Below are positions 53,542 through 64,000 of a DNA stretch of 64,000 nucleotides, piece after piece. This stretch comes from Clitoria ternatea (Eukaryota; Streptophyta; Magnoliopsida; Fabales; Fabaceae): contig CM075675.1 in assembly GCA_037962975.1 (NCBI GenBank), positions 28,460,501 through 28,524,500 of the forward strand, given 5' to 3'. Positions within the stretch are counted from its first letter, which is position 1, and every line of letters starts with the position of its first letter. The notes below the pieces were generated by a model. The model saw only the letters and a program-made list of their open reading frames with translations. It was not told the DNA's origin and searched no databases. The position numbers and the translations under genes are program-made.

Positions 53542-55086
53542 TGTTAACCCGGTGGTGTGACCGGGTTTTGTCAATTGGCAAGCGCACCAATCGTTTGTAG
53601 TTTTCGAAATTTAGATATCGTTCCACTGGGATTGAAAGTCCAATAATAACAGTAATTTTCTACTTACTATGGTAAATGTGAAGGAACTTATAAACAAAAG
53701 AATGATTTATATACAGTTTATACAATATTCACAAGATAACATGGTTGAGTAATTCATAAGATAAAAGAAAATAAAAATCTATCTAAAAAGTCGAGTTGCA
53801 ATTTAGAATAGGTAAGATACTTGAGATAAACATAGATAAACAAATTATGTTGGAAATTGGATCCCTAATCTAGAATAACAATGAGGAACTCAAGACATGC
53901 ATATTTAATCATCAAGTTTCATGTCATTGCAGCTTAAAATCATTATAACCGATCCCTCGTGATATAAATTCTAAGAATTCACCGTAAAGTCCGATCCCTC
54001 GTGAGCTTTCTCAGTAAAAACTTGCATTAAGACCTGGCCTTATGGCAACAATGGTTAACAACCCCTATAGAATTGAGATACCAAGGGTATTCCAACTTTT
54101 TACTTTCGTCAAAACTAGTTTCAATACGGTATAAATAATCATTCTCCCGTTTGACATTTACACTAATAAAACCAGTTTCGATACACATGAAAATCATTCT
54201 CCCGTTTGACGTTCATATTAATAAAAGGTTGAAATACTAACATGGACTTGAATCATAAACATGCAGAGGTCGAATTCACAACATTATACTCAATAGATTA
54301 GTTCACCAATTCCAACATAAACAAATTAGTTATACATGGTAAAAGTAAAAACAACACTTACAGAGTTTGACATTACGAAGACGATGGAAACTTCACGATA
54401 CAACGATCACAATACACCGAAACACACTCAAGTATCTAGAAAACTATTCTAGAACTACAACTCACAAAAGAAGTACTCAAAGTCGAGCACAAGAGAGAAG
54501 AGAAGAGAAGTGTATGGAATGGGATAGGATGAATCGTGTTGGATGGCCCTATTTATAGGGCTGAGCAAGGGTGCTGACGCTACGCGTCCCTGTGACGCTA
54601 CGCGTCAGACCCCTGACTCAGCTTCCATTAAACAGCTGATAATGGCCACTTCAAATTATTAAATTCAATCATGCTTGGCCACTTGGACATGTTTCCACCG
54701 AGTTTTGGCCAGTTATGCTGATTGGGATGGCCCTTGGGCTGAGTGGAGTGCCCATTATTGGGTCCAAGTGGAGTGGTTGGCCAAAAGTGGGAGTGGAGAC
54801 CACGCAGCACTGACGCTACGCGTGGCTGTGATACGTAGCGTCAGCATCAAAAATAGCTCTTGATGCTACGCGTGGGGTGAGACTACGCGTCAGCTCCTTC
54901 AGTGTAATTTTCTCTTGATTTCTTAACTTTTTCACTGCAAAACTAGAGAAAATTGATCAAGGGCAGATTATTTCCAACAACATCCATTTATTGAATTTAA
55001 ATCCTATTTTCTAACAAATTAAACTAATTTTTATAATTTTTATGAAATTTTTATTTAAGCTTTTATTGAAAATTTGAGGACTAACA
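53542..55086. mobile_element. Solo LTR (1545 bp) inside the C3 TNP2 pseudogene
   Basis: Starts TGTTAACCCGG and ends GGACTAACA, so it has TG...CA ends. It is flanked by a perfect 5-bp target duplication GGCAT (53537-53541 and 55087-55091). Removing it rejoins the transposase homology. No gag or pol is present, so it is a solo LTR left by recombination or a small LTR element without inner sequence. Confidence 0.9.
54577..54895. repeat. Cluster of TGACGCTACGCGTC palindromic motifs
   Basis: ACGCTACGCGTC or its complement (TACGTAGCGTCA) occurs at least five times between about 54577 and 54895, in GC-richer sequence than its surroundings. It may be a family-specific regulatory array in the solo LTR. 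Confidence 0.6.
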
Positions 55087-56588
55087 GGCATCTGGAAGAT
55101 AGATTATAATGGAAGAAGTTAGATTCATTATTTCCAGAGTTTGCAAATGGCCCAAGAAGTTGAAGACTCAGACTGGCAACAGATGGAATGAACCCGTTCG
55201 GTAACTTAAGCACTACACATAGTTCATGACCTATTTTGTTGTTTATTTACAACCTACTGCCATGGTTATGTATGAAGAGAAAATATGTGATGCTACCGAT
55301 GATGATCTTAGGTCCAAGACAACTGGGTAGCGACATTGACGTGTACTTAAAATCATTGATTTGAGACTTGAGTCTATTGTAGGATAAAAGAGTTGATGTT
55401 TTTGATGTATTCGGGTGTGTGACATTCAAGTTACATGTAATGTTATTCTACATAATCAATGACTTTCTAGCCTATGATAACTCATTTGGTTATAGTGTAA
55501 AGGGCCACAAAGCATGTCCCATATGTGAGGATGACACTTGTTACCAACAACTGCACCATGGGAGGAAGACAGTTTACCTTCAACATCGAAGGTTTCTAAA
55601 AGCAGATCATTTATATTGGAGGTTAAAGAAGGCCCTTAATGGTGAACAATAGTTTGATATTGCTCCTCCAATGTTAACCAATAAAGAAGTTATTGAACGT
55701 GTCAAATTCTTAAATATGACTCTTAGCAAATATGAAAGGTGACACAATACGCAAAGGATGTGGAAGAAAAGGTCGATATTCTTTGATTTACCATATTGGA
55801 AGGAGCTTGATATAAGACATTGTATTGATGTGATGCATGTGGAGAAAAATATGTGTGACAATGTTGTTGGGACGTTGTTGAATACACAGCATAAGACGAA
55901 GGATGACTTGAATTCTTGTCTTGATTTAGAACTTATGGGTATACGACCAGAGTTGTATGCATAGTCAAATAGTGACCACACTTATTTGCCCTCAGACTGT
56001 TATACATTGTCGAAAAGGGAGAAGATAAATTTTTGTGAATGTTTATGAAGTGTGAAACTTCTATACAGTTATGGTTCTAACCTGAGTAGTCATGTTTCCC
56101 TTAAGGATATGAAGTTAGTCAGTTTAAAGTCTCATGATTGTCACATGTTAATGCAACAATTTCTTCCTATCGCCATTCGTGACATTCTCCCTAAAAATGT
56201 AAGGAATATGATAACAAGGCTATGTATTTGTTCTAATGCTATCTGTTGTAAAGTTATTGACCCCAACATGTTGGCATCGTTAGAAGAGGAAGCAATTATT
56301 ATATTATGTCAATTAGAGATACATTTCCCTCCTTTTTTTGACATGATAGTGCACTTAATCGTTCACTTAGTCAGAGAGGTCAGGTTATATGGTCCTGTGT
56401 TTTTGAAGTAGATGTATCTCATTAAGCGATACATGAAGATATTGAAAGGGTATGTCAAAAACCAACACCGTCTATAAGCATTAATCGTAGAACGGTATGT
56501 GGCAGAGGAGGCAATTGAGTTTTATAGTGAATGCATGTCCCAAGCTGATAGTATCGGGATTCCCAGAACACACCATGAGGGAAGAATT

Positions 56589-57637
56589 CACTACTAAAAA
56601 ACCCTCTGATAGCTACCTCAAGTTAGCGACCGACCATGTCGTCACTAATTAGCGACCGCAAAGGCAAAAGGAACCCTGAAAAGAAAGTTAGTCACCAATT
56701 TAGCAACCACCATCACCCCGAAACACCGTCACTGACCCGGTCACTAAACTTCACTTCCTTCATTTTTGTTTTCCCTCCATAGTTTTTTTATTGGTGCCAA
56801 TATGTTAGCGACGGGACATCCGCATCGCTATCATTAATTTCACAATAGCGACGACGTAACTCCCGTCACTACATAGAGCCCCTGACTGTTCATCGCTGAA
56901 GCCGTCGCTAAGTTTCCCTAATCTGAATTTTTTTGCTTCCCTCCAAATATTTTTGTTAGCACCCATAGTAGCGACGGTTGTTGTTCATCGCTAAGTCGTA
57001 TGGAAAATGCTTATTGCTAGTACCGTTACTAACTTTACATCCCTCCTTTGAGGATTCTCTCCAACCTTTTGGTCCAACATAGCAACGGGATTTAGTTGTG
57101 TTGCTAACTGATATGGGGAACTTATCGTCGCTAAGTCTGTCGGTGATGTTGGTCCATGTGGATAAGTTACAAATAGAATTGTCACGTTCTTAGGGACGAA
57201 TTCGGGCCGTAACTATTATTGAAATGTTATTCAAGCCCACCTCTTTCTCTAATCATTTGCCCTAGCCTCCATCTCCTCTCTCCATCGCCCCTCTCTCCCT
57301 CGCCCTCTGAACAACTCCTTCTTTGTCTCCTATCTTTCTCGCCCTCCAAACTCTGAACAACTCCTCCTTTATCTCCGAACAACTCTTTCCTTGTCGTCAA
57401 ACCTCACCTGCATTGTCCAATAACATTCTTTTTCTCATCGTCTATCTCTAACAGTTGTGGCCTGAATTCGAAGCTCCTACTAAAGCTTGTCTCTGACAAG
57501 TGCTCACTCTGACTAGACCCGTCTCTCCTTTAAGACGCATTTCCCCTATCCATTCTCTGTTGTTTCCTTCTAGCCGCATTCTTTGTGTTAACATAAAAGG
57601 CTAACAGAGTTGTTTATTTTATTTGGCAGGTGTTAAC
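56589..57637 (+). mobile_element. 5' part of CACTA element C4 (same family as C2), interrupted by D
   Basis: Starts CACTACTAAAAAACCC at 56589, with ATT before it. TACCTCAAGTTAGCGACC a few bases in matches the right (promoter-side) end of C2 read in reverse, so C4 lies in the opposite orientation. GCGACGG-type subterminal repeats run to about 57170, followed by a CT-rich leader. A TTTATTTGGCAG acceptor-like site lies at about 57620. Element D begins at 57638; the rest of C4 must lie beyond the window. Confidence 0.8.
56610..57170. repeat. Subterminal repeats of C4
   Basis: GCGACGG, CCGTCGC and related hexamers (TTAGCGACCG, GCTAAGT) in both orientations, more diverged than in C2. Confidence 0.75.
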
Positions 57638-58751
57638 TGTAACATCCCTGTTTTTAGAAACAGTTTTACCCTTGTAATTTTTGAAGTATGGAAGTTTTGT
57701 AAGTGATAATAAGTAAATAAGGGACTCTACATATAGTCAAGAATTGATGATCTAATCCTATATCTAACACTAATTTAGTAAACTAATTAGACTTGTACCA
57801 TCATTCATCAAGTCAATTCCTAGACATTCGATTTATACCGAAAAGAGATCCATAATTGTCTATTTCTACACTTTGGGGATTTCCGATTTCAGTATAGACA
57901 GTCCCTAATGAACTGTTTTGACAAATCAAACACTTTTCCTGAAGAGCCAAAACTTTAATTCAGACCTCATCAACCTCGTTTCTTGGAAAAACTTATCTAG
58001 TTAAATAGGAACCTCTGAATTCAACTAAAATATCTTTCCTGTTTTGGGCATAACTTTTTCATATGAGGTCGAAATTAAGAAATTTTAATCTCGGTTTCGT
58101 TGTTATGAAAAACCTGACAAACTCTATTTCTAGCCTCAAACTCTATTTCGTGATCTATCATTACCAAACTTGAAAAAAACGTTATTTAATCTTGTTAAAT
58201 TCTTAGAAAAATCATACGAGCTCAGAATCAGTTCGTTGTAATTTTTATGTTCTCGTATTAAATCCCTCTACAATTCTCGTGAAGAACCTGAAAGCTAGTT
58301 CTTGCTCGATCATCCCCGAAAAGCGAAAATTTTTAGAGAAATAGTGATTTTCGCAGGAATAGTAACTCCTATAGAAAAACACGAATATCTCTCTCATACG
58401 ATGTCAAAATGACTTCGTTCTTTTTTCATGGTTTCGTATCGAAAAATCCTACAACTTTCGTGAAGAAATGAAAGGCTAATTCCCAACAGATTTTGCGCGG
58501 CAGAATTATCTTTCAAAAAAGAACTATTACACCAACTCCCATTTTTCTCTGTTTTTGGCGTAACTTTTGCTCCGGGTGTCAGATTTTTGCATACCATATA
58601 TCATTTCGAAGAGAAATAGCCGATCTACAACTTTAATGTTGGAAATTTTTTCAGATTCTAACCGCAACTATAAGTAACTTTTTGTTTTCTTTTAAAATTA
58701 ACTATTCAAAACTGGTACCAATTAAATTTAGACCCGGTGGCCAGATTTTTC

Positions 58752-58759
58752 TATAAATA
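58752..58759 (+). promoter_or_regulatory. TATA box of element D LTR
   Basis: TATAAATA about 1.1 kb into the LTR, followed 40-90 bp later by a CT-rich run, as is common just after plant transcription starts. Confidence 0.6.
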
Positions 58760-58795
58760 TGGCATCACCCCTCTTCAAAAGCTGCACCACTCTTT

Positions 58796-58850
58796 CTCTC
58801 CCACTTCATGCAGCCCTTCTCTCTCTCTCTCTCTCCTTCTCTCTCCTCTA
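58796..58850. repeat. CT microsatellite
   Basis: CTCTCTCTCTCTCTC-type run shortly after the LTR TATA box. Confidence 0.8.
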
Positions 58851-59309
58851 TTGACACTAAACCACCTCTGTTCTTCACCAAAATCACGTAAAGTCTAATT
58901 ACGGAGACAGATCATCGATTGGAGCTACGGTTTGAAAGTTGGATTCTCTCCCTCTCATCTAGTATCAAAAAAATACAACATCTGAGGTAAGGGGGTATAT
59001 TCTCGGGTATTCTGGGGAAATCTGAGTGAAAGGAAAGGGTTAAGGTACCTTGGGTCCTCACCTTTTCAGGACAGATTCGGTTTTATTGTGAATTAAATGC
59101 CTTAATTGTTATATATTTGTTATATATATTTTATGTATATGATTAATTGTCTGTGTTAATTATTATTAATCATGATGATTGAATGATATGATCTGTATTG
59201 GATTGTGAAAATATTAAGAACCATGGGTGCCTATGTGGATTCCAGTAAGGAAGTTTTGAAAGATAAGATAAACAAGGAAATAAGGATGGATGATCACCAT
59301 TTATATCAT

Positions 59310-59385
59310 TATTACTATTATTATGATTAAAATTATAATTATGATTATGAATATGATTATTATTATTATTATTATGATTATTATG

Positions 59386-59416
<31 letters not shown>

Positions 59417-59452
59417 TTATTGTTATTATTATTATTATTATTATTTACTATT
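59310..59452. repeat. ATT microsatellite
   Basis: Interrupted (ATT)n with GATT variants. A second (ATT)n lies at about 59813-59843. Confidence 0.9.
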
Positions 59453-59459
59453 AAGCTTA

Positions 59460-59811
59460 ATGGACGGCTCTGCCGCCTTATTCTTAACATTTTATTTTTA
59501 TTTAATTTATGTCATTTATTTTATTGAATATATTGGCTGGCTCTGCCGCCTTATTCTCTGCATTTATCTTTCCTTTTATTTCCGCTTATCTATATTATAA
59601 TGGATGGCTTTGCCGCCTTATTCTTAACATTTTATTTTTATTTAATTTATGTCATTTATTTTATTGAATATATTGGCTGGCTCTGCCGCCTTATTCTTTG
59701 CATTTATCTTTCTTTTTATTTCCGCTTATCTATATTATAATAGACGGCCCTGCCGCCTTATTCTCTCTATTTATTTTTCCTTTTATTTCATTTTTTATAA
59801 CAGACGATGCC

Positions 59812-59814
<3 letters not shown>
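59460..59814. repeat. Alternating A-B-A-B tandem block in LTR of D
   Basis: GGCTCTGCCGCCTTATTC recurs five times. Two alternating unit types, about 73 bp (with CTTAACATTTTATTTTTATT) and about 67 bp (with GCATTTATCTTTC), form a dimer of about 140 bp repeated two and a half times. Confidence 0.85.
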
Positions 59815-59844
<30 letters not shown>

Positions 59845-60972
59845 TTGTAACTAATATTATTGTTTAAGTTATGAATAATGAAATAAGGAACAAACTACTT
59901 ATTCTTTAAACGAAACATTATTTTAGCCAAGATATAACTGATATATTTTCTTGAATAATAATAAATAAAATAATAAAAATAATTTACAACGTCTTAAAAA
60001 CTGGTGGACCTAACAACATGAATATTACGAGGCTGGAATCACATAGATACCTAGGGATCAAAGTAATGATAAAACTTAAATAATGCACTTTGCATCATGA
60101 AAATATTTTTGAAGGAGAAAAATTATCTAGAGCATACACCTGGTACGCTGGAGGACATTCACGTTCGATCTCCATGAAGATCTTGGGAGTACAACTGGAA
60201 CGGAAACCCAATGGCATCAGAGTCGCGCCTGATAGCCGGGTGAGACGATGCAATTCTAGTGTACTTTGACTAAATGACGGAGTGTAACTATGATCGTAGG
60301 GATCCAAGCTCCAAAAATATATAAATCAATGATGAGAACCAATGAGTTCATTCGTACCCTATGGGAGCTTGGGCGGACCCTGATCGCTCTAGAAAATGGA
60401 ATGGAGATATTCCAAAGAATGAGAAAAAGAAATGATTTATTGGGCCCACATGCATCATGAGACTTAACCAAAGATAAATCATAATAAATTCAATTCATGC
60501 ATTCCATGACAACATATTTGATTGTTATAATTTTGAACATGTTAATTGTATGATTATGTGATATTATCTGTTAACTGGATTATGTCCGCACTGGGTAACC
60601 TTCAGGGTCTTGGGTTATACTCACCCTTACTGTTGAACATTTTTCAGAGGAATTAGAAACTCAAGAACCCGAGTGTGAAGATCAGCAATACGCTGAACCC
60701 ATTGAGAACAATCATTAAGGATAGAATATTTATAATTAGACACCGGATGACTGTATAATATTTAAGGGTGCCTGTGTGCCCCATTCTGTTAAGAGTACAA
60801 TTATTTACAGTTTATGAATGACTATGTGATATATACAATATTACTTCCGCTGATCTGCCACGTATTTATTTAAAAAAAAAATTCACTTTTTCTAAGAACT
60901 GTTAACACTCTCAGTTAAATGGGATGAACCTACAGAAGGATTTGTCTTATCTAACCAAGGGTGTTACATTGG

Positions 60973-60984
60973 TGGTATCAGAGC
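60973..60984 (+). other. Primer-binding site of element D
   Basis: TGGTATCAGAGC, four bases after the LTR end (TTGG spacer), complementary to initiator Met-tRNA. Confidence 0.88.
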
Positions 60985-61149
60985 ATAGTCGATTCATTAA
61001 GCTTGTGGAGTGGACCATTAGGTTTCCACGTACTCTGATAGAAATATTGAACAGTCTATAATACTCCTAAGACTAAATATCCTATGTGGAATGCTCCACA
61101 TAACGCATACTCTGAATCTATTTGTTGATATTCTTTCAGCAAATTTCTC

Positions 61150-61992
61150 ATGGCACGCCAAAATAACAATCATGTGATGGAGAATCTTCTTACCAGAATT
61201 GTGGAGGTAATAGAACGACAAGAGTTACCTCATGCTTCTGCCAGACAGGGATTAGCTGATTTTCAAAGGAATAATCCTATGCAGTTCAAAGGAGGCTTCA
61301 ATCCAGAAGGAGCACAACTATGGATTGAACACCTTAAAAAGATTTTTGCCGCTATGCGATGTTCTGATGAGGATTGTGTAACCTTTGCTATCTTTATGCT
61401 GGTTGGAGAAGCAGAACACTGGTGGACTCATGCTAGAATCAGACTAGCTACTGATGGGCATATCATTACTTGGGGACGATTCAGGACAGAGTTCCTCGCC
61501 AAATATTTCCCTGAAGACATAAGGAGATAGAAGGAGCAGGAATTCTTCAATCTGAAACAAGGTAATATGACTGTTGGGGAGTACGCTGCTAAATTTGATG
61601 AATTGGCAAAATGTTGTCCCTACTACACCCACATGGGAGAAGCGTCAAGGTGCGCGAAGTTTGAAGCTGGATTACGGCAAGAGATTCGTCAAACCATATG
61701 TTGCCAACAAATTACACAATTCACTACTTTGGTTGACAGGTGCCGCATATTTGAGAACACCTCTAATCTTCGACGACCTGGAACGTCTAATCATGGGCCA
61801 GAATGACGTATGCCAGATCGACAGCAAAGGAGGGATTTCCGAACAGATCGGCCATATTTCCGACCTTTCAACTCAGCCAACCGAATTCCTCCTAGAGGTC
61901 AGGAGACCCAAAGCAGTAGAAACTGCACGATTTGTGGACGGATTGGACATCGTGATGCTGACTGTTGGTACAGAAATAATAACAACCAATAA
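61150..61992 (+). pseudogene. gag of element D with three in-frame stops
   Basis: Starts MARQNNNHVMENLLTR. It contains the retrotrans_gag region (FKGGFNPEGAQLWIEHLKK; NMTVGEYAAKFDELAK) and one CCHC knuckle, CTICGRIGHRDADC. Stops in the same frame: TAG at 61528-61530, TGA at 61804-61806 and TAA at 61990-61992. No frameshift was seen, so three point changes separate this frame from an open one. Confidence 0.9.
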
Positions 61993-64000
61993 CAAGTGAC
62001 TCAAAAGCAGGCAGTACGACCTACGGGTCAAGGAAGTGGAGGATTTGCTACAAACACCTCTACAAACAATGCCCCAAGGATGCAGAATGTTCACCGCGGC
62101 AATAATTCCAATCAGAACAATAATCCTAGAAGGCCTGGGAATGGCTCGACAGGAAGACAAGGAGGAAATGCCAGAGTTTTTACTATGAATGGTGCGGAAA
62201 TATCACAAGGGAACGACCTTGTGCAAGGTACATGTTTTATAGGAAGCACTCTATTGAATGTATTATATGATTCAGGAGCCACTCACTCTTTCATATCTGA
62301 GAATTGTGTAAAACATTTAAAGCTTCCTACAACCTCTCTGCCCTATCAAATGATTGTCACAACCGCCGCCAATAAGCCCATTTGCCCTTCTTATATATGT
62401 TCGAAATGCCCACTCAACATCGAAGGGAAAGCTTATCAAGTAGATCTGATATGTTTGCCTTTGATTGATCTAGATATTGTTCTAGGAATAAATTGGCTTG
62501 CTGCCAACCATATTCTGATTGACTGTCATAATAGATCCATTTCTCTCGGGTCTACTACATCACACTGTGATCAAGACATTGATTCTTGTCCTGTTGACTC
62601 AGAAAAGGTAATTCCAGCAAAGGAAGTCCAACTATACATGATCCTTACTGAAATTGAAAGTAAGGTCACTCCTCAAATTGATCAAATTCCTGTTGTTCAA
62701 GATTTCCCAGAAGTTTTTCCTGATGATATACGTGAGCTACCTCCAGAACGAGAAATTGAGTTCAGTATTGATATTATACCGGGCGTGGGACCGATCTCTA
62801 TTGCTCCTTACCGAATGTCACCCAAGGAACTCAGTGAACTTAAGGAGCAAATAGAAGAACTTTTAGAAAAAGGAATGATTAGACCCAGTGTCTCACCTTG
62901 GGGAGCACCAGTTCTTCTAGTCAAAAAGAAGGATGGCAGTATGCGGTTATGTGTTGACTATCGTCAGTTGAATAAAGCTACGATCAAGAACCGATACCCT
63001 CTCCCAAGAATTGATGATTTGATGGACCAATTACGAGGAGCCAGTATCTTCTCAAAGATTGATCTGCGATCAGGCTATCATCAAATCAGGGTAAAGAAAG
63101 ACGATGTACCCAAAACGGCATTCAGAACACGATATGGACACTATGAGTATCTTGTTATGCCCTTTGGAGTTACAAATGCACCTGCAGTCTTTATGGGATA
63201 CATGAATCGAATCTTCCATGAGTACTTGGATAAATTCGTGGTTGTATTCATTGATGACATTCTCATCTACTCCAAGAGCCATGAGGAACACGAGGAGCAT
63301 CTTCGAATTGTTCTAAACACTTTGCGTGCAAGGCAATTGTACGCTAAGTTTTCAAAATGTGAATTCTGGTTGACAGAAGTGAAATTTTTAGGACATGTCA
63401 TCTCTAAGGAAGGAGTTGCTGTGGATCCTACAAAGGTAGAAGCTGTACTAAATTGGGAACAACCCAAGAATGTGACGGAAATCTGCAGTTTCCTTGGACT
63501 GGCTGGATATTATCGTCGATTCATCGAGAATTTCTCTCGAATTGCAACGCCTTTAACTAAGCTGACTCGTAAAGATCAACCATTCGAATGGACAGACAAA
63601 TGTGAAAGCAGTTTTACAGAGTTACGCCAACGACTCACTAGTGCACCAGTCTTGATTTTGCCAGATCCTACCAAGCCATATGAGGTATATTGTGATGCAT
63701 CAAGACAAGGACTGGGATGTGTTCTAATGCAAGAAAGAAAGGTTGTTGCTTATGCCTCACGACAGCTAAGATCACATGAAGTTAATTATCCCACACATGA
63801 TTTGGAATTAGCTGCAGTTGTGTTTGCCTTGAAAATATGGAGGCACTATTTATATGGCACATATTTTGAAGTCTTCAGTGACCATAAGAGCTTGAAGTAT
63901 CTATTCGACCAGAAAGAGTTGAATATGCGACAGCGTAGGTGGATGGAATTCATCAAAGATTATGATTTCGAGCTCCGATATCATCCTGGGAAGGCAAATG
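61993..64000 (+). CDS. pol of element D: protease, RT and start of RNase H (runs off window)
   Basis: Open for 669 codons in the same frame as gag to the last base. Protease LYDSGATHSFIS near 62260; RT with LCVDYRQLNKA, FSKIDLRSGYHQIRVK and FIDDILIYSK (63250-63280); RT connection/RNase H with VYCDASRQGLGCVLM and SDHKSLKYLFDQKELN. It ends in YHPGKAN, just before the integrase. There is no start codon of its own: it is the downstream part of a gag-pol frame and would need gag translation. All RT catalytic residues seen are intact. Confidence 0.93.

Larger units (their letters stand above)
50754..56588 (+). mobile_element. Remnant of a third CACTA element (C3)
   Basis: It has a left subterminal palindrome array (50754-51240) and a decayed plus-strand TNP2. 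No CACTA left terminus was found, so the 5' end appears lost at the junction with the copia fragment. A solo LTR (53542-55086) splits the TNP2. The right part is cut at 56589 by C4. Its array motif (AACTCGGTT/AACCGAGTT) differs from those of C1 and C2, so it is a separate family. Confidence 0.8.
52696..56588 (+). pseudogene. TNP2 transposase pseudogene of C3, split by a solo LTR
   Basis: Closely related to the C1 TNP2. The part before the LTR includes SWINASQL, FKRAHVYETLREDLENL, RNGWTDKSFTELLQLLKDML, CPIGLEYKKIHACQNDC and SRYKKK. The part after it (from 55087) includes RKYVMLPMMILGPRQLG, NDFLAYDNSFGYSVKGHKAC, DLPYWKELDIRHCIDVMHVEKN, SLKSHDCHMLMQQFLP and YVAEEAIEFYSECMSQA. Many stops and frameshifts are present, including a stop at the third codon, a frameshift near 52770 and stops near 52987, 55653, 55741, 55962 and 56409. 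The sequence is cut at 56588 by C4, losing the C-terminal DUF4216 region. Confidence 0.9.
57638..60968 (+). repeat. 5' LTR of element D (3331 bp)
   Basis: Starts TGTAACATCCCTG and ends AAGGGTGTTACA. It contains a TATAAATA box at 58752-58759, a CT microsatellite after it, ATT microsatellites and a tandem block (59460-59814). There are no genes. The Asn-rich ORF at 59170-59490 is a translation of the ATT repeat. Confidence 0.88.
57638..64000 (+). mobile_element. Ty3-gypsy chromovirus-type LTR retrotransposon (element D), incomplete at window edge
   Basis: Full 5' LTR (57638-60968), primer-binding site, gag with three stops, then an open protease-RT-RNase H frame to the window end. Protein relatedness to element A is high (Tekay/Del-like) but the LTR sequences differ, so these are two families of one lineage. 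It is inserted in C4; the 5' flanking five bases are TTAAC (57633-57637). The 3' LTR is outside the window. Confidence 0.92.

Noticed and set aside
59170..59490. Asn-rich ORF on the minus strand
   Set aside because: Translation of the ATT microsatellite in the D LTR.

Overview
The window looks like repeat-rich nuclear DNA of a flowering plant, probably a eudicot (a legume is possible but unproven). It is AT-rich and dominated by plant-specific transposons: Ty1-copia (Tork-like), Ty3-gypsy chromoviruses (Tekay/Del-like) and several CACTA (En/Spm) DNA transposons. The only intact single-copy-style host gene I recognise is a PHT1-family phosphate transporter. There are no bacterial operons and no CRISPR.

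Layout. 1-2180: 3' part of an LTR. 2304-13766: a decayed minus-strand Ty3-gypsy element (called A) with two 3.3-3.4 kb LTRs, ending 17 bp before the start codon of a PHT1 pseudogene (13783-14936, plus). That pseudogene is cut off by a minus-strand retrotransposon gag-leader fragment (about 14940-15480). 15820-20866: a young, apparently intact Ty1-copia element (B), with a CACAC target duplication, one substitution between its LTRs and one uninterrupted polyprotein. 22069-23628: intact PHT1 gene (minus) with one P1BS phosphate-starvation site in its promoter. A segment from its upstream region is duplicated at 15610-15780 and 49450-50056.

26521-35458: CACTA element C1 (ATG target duplication), with a plus-strand TNP2 pseudogene followed by a second gene that carries a Ulp1-like C-terminal domain. 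36832-49425: an AT-rich tandem repeat of about 170 bp, split by CACTA element C2 (37144-49206, TAT target duplication). C2 has a nearly intact minus-strand TNP2 gene, a second (Transposase_24-like) gene, a large foldback in the TNP2 leader, and host or foreign fragments: a receptor-kinase piece and a copia reverse-transcriptase piece. 50225-50755: another copia fragment. About 50754-56588: remains of a third CACTA (C3), whose TNP2 pseudogene was hit by a 1545-bp solo LTR (53542-55086, GGCAT target duplication). 56589-57637: 5' end of a fourth CACTA (C4, same family as C2 but in opposite orientation). 57638-64000: a plus-strand Ty3-gypsy element (D) inserted into C4 and running off the window with its reverse transcriptase open.

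How the pieces relate. The host content is a small PHT1 cluster (one gene, one pseudogene and orphan upstream copies), broken up by waves of transposition. Nesting gives a relative order: C3 first, then the solo LTR and C4, then D. In each CACTA family the transposase pair should act on that family's own subterminal palindromes: ACGGTT/AACCGT in C1, GCGACGG/CCGTCGC in C2 and C4, and AACTCGGTT/AACCGAGTT in C3. The best candidates for something little described are the foldback and conserved leader upstream of the C2 and C1 transposases, and the mixed cargo inside C2.
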